The notes below the pieces were generated by a model, which made no database searches, was not told the DNA's origin, and saw only the letters and a list, made by a program, of their open reading frames with translations. Positions 56,413-64,000 of a stretch of DNA of 64,000 nucleotides are shown in pieces. The stretch comes from Volvox africanus (Eukaryota > Chlorophyta > Chlorophyceae > Chlamydomonadales > Volvocaceae). The stretch spans positions 5,503,001 to 5,567,000 of the forward strand of contig BSDZ01000078.1 in NCBI GenBank assembly GCA_030268105.1. The letters are read 5' to 3'. Each line of letters begins with the position of its first letter. Within the stretch, counting starts at the first letter, position 1. The translations under genes and the position numbers were made by a program.

Positions 56413-59400
56413 ATGCGTGGCAGCGTTCTTGCCTGTGGGGTTGTGGTGCTGTTGGGCGCACTAAGGTTCTGCGCGGCTCACTTGCCTTTGGATCCGCTGC
56501 CGCTCTCTGACTGGACAAACGGCACCTCCAGTTTTTGGGGAGGACCTCAGGTAGGTTGTAAACCATCGGTCTGAGGGATACCTAAAGACGACTATCGTCG
56601 TTGGCAATCGACTGGAGATTTTCTTTCAGGATGGAGAAGATGATCCCTTCAACGTGCGGCTGCCTTCAGGAGGTAAGTAAGCATCTTTTGGTTAATCCGT
56701 TTTAAAGCTTCAACATTAACGTCCCATAGGACAGTATTGCTAAGCAGCTGCCATGTAACCTATTACTCATGCTGTCCTTGTAGCTTGCGGATTTGGCGAA
56801 CAAGATCCTAAAATGTGGCCGTTCTTCGGTGTGGCTGGAGTCAGTCCAAAAAACCCACTCGTGCTGATTCGGCCACAGGTACGAGTTTGCCCGAGAGGTT
56901 GGGCCTTCCTGCGTGACCCAGATCGCGAAATATGTAGTCTACTGGAACAGCTGTAGCAGCATAGGTCTTACACGTTTAGTTCAAATTAAGGCGGTTTGCT
57001 GATATTGAAAGATGATGCGAAATGCGATTCTCTCTTTCGATTTCCGATTTTAGGAGCTTTATCGCGGCTGTTCAACATCCTGTACTTTGTAGGCATCTTG
57101 CGGCACGTGCCTGGAGGTCAAGTGCGCCTCATCAAACCCTCAGGTTTGACCAGCGGAGGACTGTCCTGGTTATGGCATAGAATCTCTCCATATGTGTTCC
57201 ATGCGTCTACACGCCACGTGACGCATGAGCTGTTCATATGTGTGATCCTTCGATTAGACGGTCTTTCCATGAGTCCCGATACGGGTTAGCATTGTTTGCT
57301 GCGGTTTAGTATCGGTTCTGCAGGCAGGTAGATGTATTGAATTTTAGGGCGCGATAATTTTATCCCACCCGTGTGCAATGGGATCCCGTGTCCTACAAAG
57401 GTTTGGTTTGTCTGAAATACAGATTTAATTGTAATTCGCATGCACAAACCGCCATTTTCGCAAATAGAATCAGCCGTCACTGTCACTGTAGCTCCTTGAT
57501 TTCCCTTTTTGACGTGCTCCGTATTTCGCGTGTTCACTGTTATGCGCGCATGCACGCGTTATGAACGCCCGTGATGTGCCAGGTTTGCACCACTGCGACC
57601 AGCGTCACCGTTGTCATTACGGATGAGTGTCCATCTTGCGCTGCCCACGAGCTCAATTTGCACGCCTTCGCCTTCCAGCAAATTGCACATCTCGAGTACG
57701 GCAACACTGCTATCCAGTACCGGCAGGTACGCGGGCGCCGTGCCGTGGCTTGGACTTATTCACGTGGGTTAATCCACGTGTGCAGGCATGTATAGAAGCT
57801 GTGGGACTAATAACAATTTTCCAGGTCTGTGGTTCGGTCCGCGGTTCTATTTCCGTGCCAAGGATTCTTTCCCCTGACCATTTCCCCTGATGCCGCTGCT
57901 ACCTGTTTCTTTAATATTTCCATATCTTTCACCCGCTGCTTTGCTTCCCATCAGGTAGAGTGCTCACCCATGGACAACATCACCGTTTTCGTAGATGGCT
58001 TCCGTGTAGTTCAGGGGGGGTGGCTCAGGCTAAGCCTCAAGTCGGTTGCCAGCGACGGGGCTGTGGTGCGTGTGGAGCTCGGGCGCTCCATGGTGAGTAG
58101 GCACGCCCTAACCTCGCTCATTATCACTATATATGTTCTACGGCGCCGTAGACCGGGCAGTCATTGGGTCCACTCCGTAATGGAGCAATGTTATAACGTT
58201 GTATTGTACCACGGCCGGGATAATTATGTGTCCTTGGGAATACAACAAGTCAGTACGACCTCTACGCGGCTATACGCGGCCATAACAATACGGAGTATGA
58301 TTTTAGTATGGTTCCAGTCCTTTACCCTACTTTTACCATGCAGAACGCGGGAGTCGACAGCAACACCACCGAAACAGCTGCCACTAGTGGCAATGAGTCC
58401 ATGGCAACCGTGCCATCAGGACAATGGAAGGCAGCAAATCCAAGCACCTCTGCCACCGACAGCATTCCCAATTGGAAACTGATGACGAACACATATGGTG
58501 AGATCATCCAGTTGCCATGGGTAAAAGGCTTTGGGGTACTGCTAGGACATGTATTTGAGGAGCATGTCTTCACTTAGCGACCATTGACATGCTTCCCGTT
58601 ATAAGCGTTCTCTGCACAACCTGTTAGCGACTTTAGGTTGGAGGCCTAGATGTTGGCGCCGTTACCGGGTGCTTGCTCCCGTAGGTGCGGAGTGGGAGGT
58701 TTCCGGGCTGCCTTCACCTCCCTATGACCTGCGCTTGACCGACCGCTTCGACCGCCAGATTATTCTCCAGAACGCTGTTACGAAGGCCGGTGCTCTCGGA
58801 GAGGTAGGGTGGGAACAGGTGCACGCATGACTCCTCGGCGTTACTGCATCGCAGTAGCTCGGCGTTAATTTTACATTTCGTGTTTTCCAGAGCACGGTAA
58901 CTTTGGTTCGACCAATTAACTCCGCTTCCTTGCAAAAATGAAGTCGTCCCATCCCGTGTATCGCACGCATACGCGTGCATATTCCTCGACGTCACATGTT
59001 GACGTTCACCTTCACCATTCTGCACGCAGTTCCCGGGGCGTGCCCAGTTTCCAGGCCTTGACAACATCACCATCAGCAATAAGATAGTCGCCAGCATTAA
59101 GGTTCGTGCCCAAGGAAATCTGCATTTATGTGTCTGTATATTATGTTTTTGCATAGGTTAATACACCACAAATAGAGATGGATTCGCCTAAGAGTGTTGT
59201 GTTGAGCTTGGTGCATGGGTTTCTCTGAGGTTTACAACTTGTAGGTATCCTTCCTATCTTCCCGACCATCAGGTCTCGGCGGCGATGGCATCAGTTAACA
59301 CCCAAACATCCTCCGAGGCAGCCATGCAAATGGCGGCACCCGTGCCGCAGGGGTACAATCCAGCCGCGACACCCGTGAAGGCCGCTTCACACAGTGCATT

Positions 59401-59581
59401 ACCTGTGCGAGCGGCCCCGGTTTTGAAGTCGTCCATTGCCAAGACCGTATCTGGGCCTAGCCGCCGACGCCTCCTGAACGACGCTGCGAAGCCAGCGACC
59501 AGAAGCATAACCCGCGGGTCCACACCGCGCCGTCGGATGCGACAGGGAACTCGAGGGCAGAAGACTGGGCCGATGCCCTAA
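56413..59581 (+). CDS. Expansin-like secreted wall protein
   Basis: Ten exons (56413-56550, 56630-56672, 56784-56878, 57093-57143, 57583-57726, 57955-58092, 58344-58497, 58685-58803, 59030-59101, 59273-59581) join in phase to about 420 residues. A signal peptide (MRGSVLACGVVVLLGALRFC) opens it. Domain 1 is the six-stranded double-psi barrel: GACGFGEQDP, SCGTCLEVKC, SVTVVITDECPSC, AIQYRQVEC. Domain 2, a beta-sandwich cellulose-binding module in expansins, gives ITVFVDGFRVVQ and AVVRVELG, then WKLMTNTYG and YDLRLTDRF. The ITDEC aspartate is kept. The HFDLS site reads HELNLHAFAF, so the second catalytic-type Asp is probably Asn. Expansins loosen polysaccharide walls without hydrolysis. The substrate in an alga with a glycoprotein wall is unclear. 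A basic C-terminal tail of about 100 residues (SRRRLLND, TPRRRMRQ) is not part of the family. Confidence 0.88.
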
Positions 59582-60571
59582 AAAACCCCAGGGTTGAGCA
59601 CGCAGCTGCTCGATTTATGATGTCTTGGCAGGGAGCCGCGACGCGGAAGCAGGAGTTAGGTCGCCGTTGCACGACTGCATTAAGTATTAGGAGGGAATCA
59701 TAGCAGGTGTGTAGTAGCGTGCGTCTGAACAACAATTCAATGAAGAAAGTGAATAAATTTGCAAGTGGGAAAGCATGATGCGGCCGCCCCGCTGTCGGAG
59801 GATTTGAACTAGTTGCAGCCATATTCAAATTCGGAGGTGGTTATAGGTGTTTTGGGGGGATAAGGGATCCTACATCACTAAAGTTTTGCATACCCACGGA
59901 TGATGGATATGGCGGGGTATGTCGGATGTCGGAATGAGGCCACTAGTTGGTGCGCCGCTGCGTTATCTGTGGTGCAGTATTATATTATTTAGGATCCTTT
60001 CGGCGGCGTAGGCATCGCGACAAGGAATAATTGGAGTGCCATTTCTGGGCTGGCAGTTCGAGGCGATACATGCTTCTCAGCAAAAGCCATGTACATTGTT
60101 AGAAATAATCTGTAATCAACTTCCCTTGCCATAAATTTGCTGTCTAAGCGGGCTCCAAGCTGTATAGATGCTGTACGAACCTTACTAACACGAAGTGTAT
60201 CCAGCGACAAGCCGTGGATGAAGCCATCAAAAATATTCAGAAGGTGAGCTACTAATACTATAGGCTTATGTTGAGTTCCAGTTCTCCTTAGTTATTAAGT
60301 CAAGGTGCGCTGTGACAAGTGACACCGTCACAGCGCTGCTTGATGATGAGGCAGCCAGATGTGCACAAATCGTTTTTCATGATTTTAAATAAGTTCAATT
60401 TCCATGTGCTTGATGGATCTTTAAGATTTGCTTCGCTCACAGCTCCCCTCCTAGCTTGTTGTACGGCACAGGTCTTTGCGGCCATTGATTGGTTATCGTA
60501 GTATTTCTAATTATACGGGTGATGATTATTATAATTCATGACATTTTGTGGTGTGGTAAGCTTACAAAAGA
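59582..60571. other. Spacer with possible 5' exon of EndoU gene
   Basis: This stretch contains the expansin 3' UTR and a candidate TGTAA at 60111-60115. A short segment at 60205-60243 has a good acceptor (CCAG), 13 open codons (RQAVDEAIKNIQK) and a donor (GTGAGC). It could be a 5' exon of the EndoU gene, but the next exon has no clean acceptor in the right phase. Confidence 0.4.
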
Positions 60572-63500
60572 ATGGTCGAGCCCACAGCCGCGGAGCTGGA
60601 AAACCTGTCAGCCGCAGCTCGCAAGCTATGGGAGCTTGACGAAAATAGGCTCAAACCAGGAGTTGACTACGCCATCAATGTACAGGTAAGAATGGTGGGC
60701 GCTCGGCTTGCCGTGTCGCCACATTTCCAAGCCAGCTGTGTCGCAACTGACCAAGTGCTGCGGAAAGTGCTGCCGATTACCTGATGTTAGGAGTATTGAT
60801 TCATATATTTTACGTTTTATCAGATGGTCTTAGTACGCCGCCATTACATCGCAAATCAACTCTGTGACCTCCGACATTTAGGATGGCAAACGGCACTGGG
60901 AACGCCAAGACGCAGCACGCGAGAAACTGTTCAAGGGAGTCAAGCGTGAGACATGGACGAGGCCGACATACGTCATGTACGTCCGGGGCGTAGATAAGAA
61001 AGCCCACCGCGTACGAGCAAAAGCACGTTCCATGCACGAAATATTTCCCGGTTCACAGAATCTAGGCGTGCAGGGTATAATTTATCCTCTTTAAAACCAG
61101 CAGCCCCCCTCGCTGGCGTGTTGCAGCTGCCGTATCCGTATGTACGCCTCGCCCTGCGAGGTACCCAACATATCCTCTTGCCCTGGCCTGCAGCTTCTAC
61201 AACCTCCTGGACAACTATGAGCGGGAAACGGGCCAGGCCGAGGTGGAGACTGCCCAAGAGCGGAAGGAGATCAACGACTTCCTGACAGCTTGCATGGACA
61301 CCAAGTACGTGCTGCTCCGAGTGACAGGCATGTGTTTCCTGAGCTCCGCGCTAATGGGCAAAGGAAATCTGCTGAGGTGTAATGAACCTGTAGCCTGTCC
61401 GCTTTTGCAAGCATTATGTCACGCAGTATGGCAAGAACGCAGATCCGCGTACAGTTGATCGCGGATATCCCCCTATTAAATACGGTATTCTGGAAATCCA
61501 TCGGACTGGAGAAATCAGATCGTGCGTTGTATGACCACATACGCGTCTGCATTAATCTGTGTGCGCTTGAGGATGGCATTACATCAGTACATGACGAGTC
61601 AAGAAGGGTGTGTATCACGTGGGCTTCCGACATACGATTTGGTTATTTTTTGTAAATCTTATAGCTCGGCGTGGAACCCCCGGAAGAGCTGTCCACGTAA
61701 TGACGTAGTCTCCTTATACCGCAGGGTGATGCAGTACTGCCACAAGTACTGTGTTGCGCGGGGCGTGGCGCCGGAGGGCCTGGCGGACTTCAAGAAGGCA
61801 CTGTACCAGGTAGACAAATCCCTGAAACGGGCTTTGGTTGGTTGGCTGATCCTGTGGCCGGCTATCTAGTTTGGCTGCTGGGGGGTATTTGGCGAGCGGG
61901 GCCGTCGCTGTTTGCCATGAACACATCGTATCGTACGGCACACAAGCTGGCCGAACCTCTCACTGGCCCTGCTAGGACCGCATGGGGGTATCTGAGCAGA
62001 CTGAGGTGGCCAGTTCAAGGGTGGGGTACTTGACAACGTACTAAGCGTGTAATGCGGTCTTCCTGCCACATACATGTATACTGTGCGAATTTCCAATGGC
62101 TGCATGGCTCTGTCCTATATTAATTCCTGTCTTGGCGACGGCTTTTATTCAACCTGCAGATGTGGTTTAGCTTCTACCGCCGCGACGGTCAGAATGACTC
62201 GTGCGGATTCGAGCACGTGTTCGTGGGCGAGAGCAAGGGCGACACCATCACCGGCTTCCACAACTGGATCCAGGTTAGGGGGACGAGAGGTTGAGTGAAA
62301 CCTGTACACAGGTACCTGGTAGAATTGCGCTTTCTAGATTCCCGCAGTCAGGTTAAGAGACTTAACGTTCTTTAGCCTCCCTGGCTTGCTGTCAGGTGCG
62401 ACAGGAGGCTGCAAACTCAAAACCTGGGTGATGAGCGTCGACAGCCAAGGGCGACAAAGCTCAAATAGTGTAGGCGGGTTGCCGGAACTGTGGAGCTGGG
62501 AAGGTTTATGCATACCAGATTCAAACAGCAAAACGTACGGCAACATATTGTATGCAACTTCGTTCATGCCGCCGCATCTAATAAGCTGCAAATTCAGATG
62601 AGCCTTAGCGCGTACTCTCTTTACTCGTGACATGCCTAGCCTTTACGTTCCTTTTAGTCATTTGTACCGTCCAATAGGTCACTGGAATCCCTCCACCGCC
62701 TGCGGCCTCGTCCAAACGCGGCACCTGCTGTAAACTCATACCGACGTTATCTGGATAGGTGTTGCAAACGGTGGCAACTAAGCTCTTCTGTCTTCTCTGT
62801 CGCATGCACGAACCTATCTCATCCCTCAGTTCTTCATCGAAGAGGGTCGGGGCAACGTGGACTACCTGGGCTATATCAAACCCAAGCAAGGAAGGGATGA
62901 CACGGACAATGAGGATCGTGTGATTTCCGTGGCGTTCAGCTGGAAAGGCGAGGAGAAGAACGTGTCTACGTTCTTTGTGGGTGAGTCATTGCTGTGGGGA
63001 CACCATTACCTTGGGCTGGGACGAGGGAAGGCTGAAACGCTTTGACAAAGAAGACGCTATTGGGGACGGTTTTTATTCGGCACTTCATCTTATACTGCAT
63101 AGCGGGAAGGGGACGGATGATTAACGCCCGTGTGTCGGTGTGCAAATTGGGGCTGTGCCCGGCGCGGTACATAGTATGTACGGCGTGGTACATAGGATGG
63201 CCAAGGGGAGGATTTGTTGCTCACTGTGTGGGGTTGTTATTCGGGTCTTGCCGGGCGCCAGAACGTCTGTCCGCAGCGGCCTGGGGACCGATATAGCGGT
63301 CCACGGCTCTGTGATTTTCTTATATCTTCCTCGCGGTCTTCTCCTGTATCAGAACCCGCGACAAAACCCCTCCGCCATTTGAGGCAATCGCTACGCATCC
63401 GTGCCTGAACAGGCACCTCTCCCGAGTTCGAGTTGGCATTATACACGATGTGCTTCTTGGTTAACCCCGATGAGACTAAGACTTTCTTAGAGATTGGACC

Positions 63501-63967
63501 GTACGATCTCAACATCACGTGCTATCGCATCCGCTCGAAGTACGGCGATAAGGTGTGTGGTAGGCGCCGTCCGTATCACCATGGAAGGGGGAATCATTTC
63601 GGTCAGTGCCGCATGAGGCGCCTGTGGCCTAGTCCCCGCGATTATGGATAGCTAGAGCCACGCATATATGTAGAATTTGCGTCCCAGCGTCGTAGCCAGG
63701 CAGGTTCCGAAAAACGGCGAGGGGCCTCATATGGCCAAGCCGTACACTATCTGGAATGCGGTACATCTCTGCTGCATTACGCCTTAGGCACAATGAATGC
63801 AAACAACCTGCGTCCTTTGCCATATCCATACATCTTTCCCCGCCATGTGCAAACCTCTCTCCCGTTCCGTAACCAAATGATCCCTGCACGGCCCCCAGGT
63901 AGCCACCGCTTACCCAGATCTCCTTGGAGAAGACCCGTCCAACGAGCTGGCTAACCTTACCGTGTAG
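60572..63967 (+). CDS. EndoU (XendoU-family) endoribonuclease
   Basis: Poly(U)-preferring, metal-stimulated RNA-cleaving family. Exons 60572-60685, 60882-60976, 61194-61304, 61725-61809, 62160-62273, 62830-62980, 63413-63552 and 63899-63967 all join in phase to 292 residues, close to a lone EndoU domain. The N-terminal signature [15 protein letters not shown] and the segment [13 protein letters not shown] are typical. Catalytic residues are all visible: His in FEHVFVGES, His in GFHNWIQ, Lys in [12 protein letters not shown]. The family hallmark [15 protein letters not shown] is restored precisely by the 62980/63413 splice, and KVMQYCHKY by 61304/61725. The domain ends near ATAYPDLLG and the protein soon after. 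No signal peptide is seen from ATG 60572, suggesting a cytosolic or nuclear enzyme unless a 5' exon exists near 60205. Substrates are unknown. Confidence 0.92.
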
Positions 63968-64000
63968 CGTGCACGTGACCAAGTACCAAGTTCCGGGTCT

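Noticed and set aside
1..64000. CRISPR arrays, operons, bacterial-type promoters
   Set aside because: Spliced genes, long introns and eukaryotic families show this is nuclear DNA. No regularly spaced direct repeats were found.

Overview
The window reads as nuclear DNA of a volvocine (Chlamydomonadales) green alga. Genes are split by many short GT-AG introns. Proteins carry long Ala/Gln/Pro low-complexity runs. TGTAA motifs, the algal polyadenylation signal, follow several stop codons. The gene set also fits: octotricopeptide-like (OPR) repeats, a hydroxyproline-rich wall glycoprotein, an expansin and a ciliary transition-zone protein. All exon models were built by eye from splice-site phase and protein-family knowledge. 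No search or alignment was run, and the species was not identified.

Layout. 1-6.0 kb: no convincing gene. 6.0-8.8 kb (+): bZIP factor with a Yap/Pap1-type basic region. 9.3-13.9 kb: no gene, simple repeats only. 13.9-17.2 kb (-): ankyrin protein ending in an MDM2-spaced RING finger, divergent from a PHOSPHO1-type HAD phosphatase at 17.6-19.4 kb (+). 19.4-22.9 kb: nothing recognised. 22.9-29.5 kb (+): secreted protein made of a signal peptide, a Kazal domain, a polyproline rod of about 1,507 residues and a C-type-lectin-like domain. 29.5-31.3 kb: nothing recognised. 31.3-47.4 kb (-): a gene of about 38 exons resembling RPGRIP1L/NPHP8, with coiled coils, an EF-hand block, two C2 domains, a repeat-rich linker and a C-terminal RPGR-interacting-type domain. 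Divergent from it, 48.7-55.9 kb (+): a gene that appears to join OPR-like helical repeats to a GrpE nucleotide-exchange domain. 56.4-59.6 kb (+): expansin-like secreted protein. 60.6-64.0 kb (+): EndoU-type endoribonuclease.

The genes do not form one pathway. Two encode secreted or wall proteins (the polyproline glycoprotein and the expansin), one a ciliary protein, and one a probable organelle chaperone/RNA-related fusion. The rest are regulatory (bZIP, RING) or metabolic. The most unusual observations are the polyproline rod joining two small disulfide domains, the EF-hand block and [YF]GLxA[ED] repeats in the RPGRIP1L-like protein, the OPR-GrpE fusion, and the MDM2-type RING on an algal ankyrin protein.
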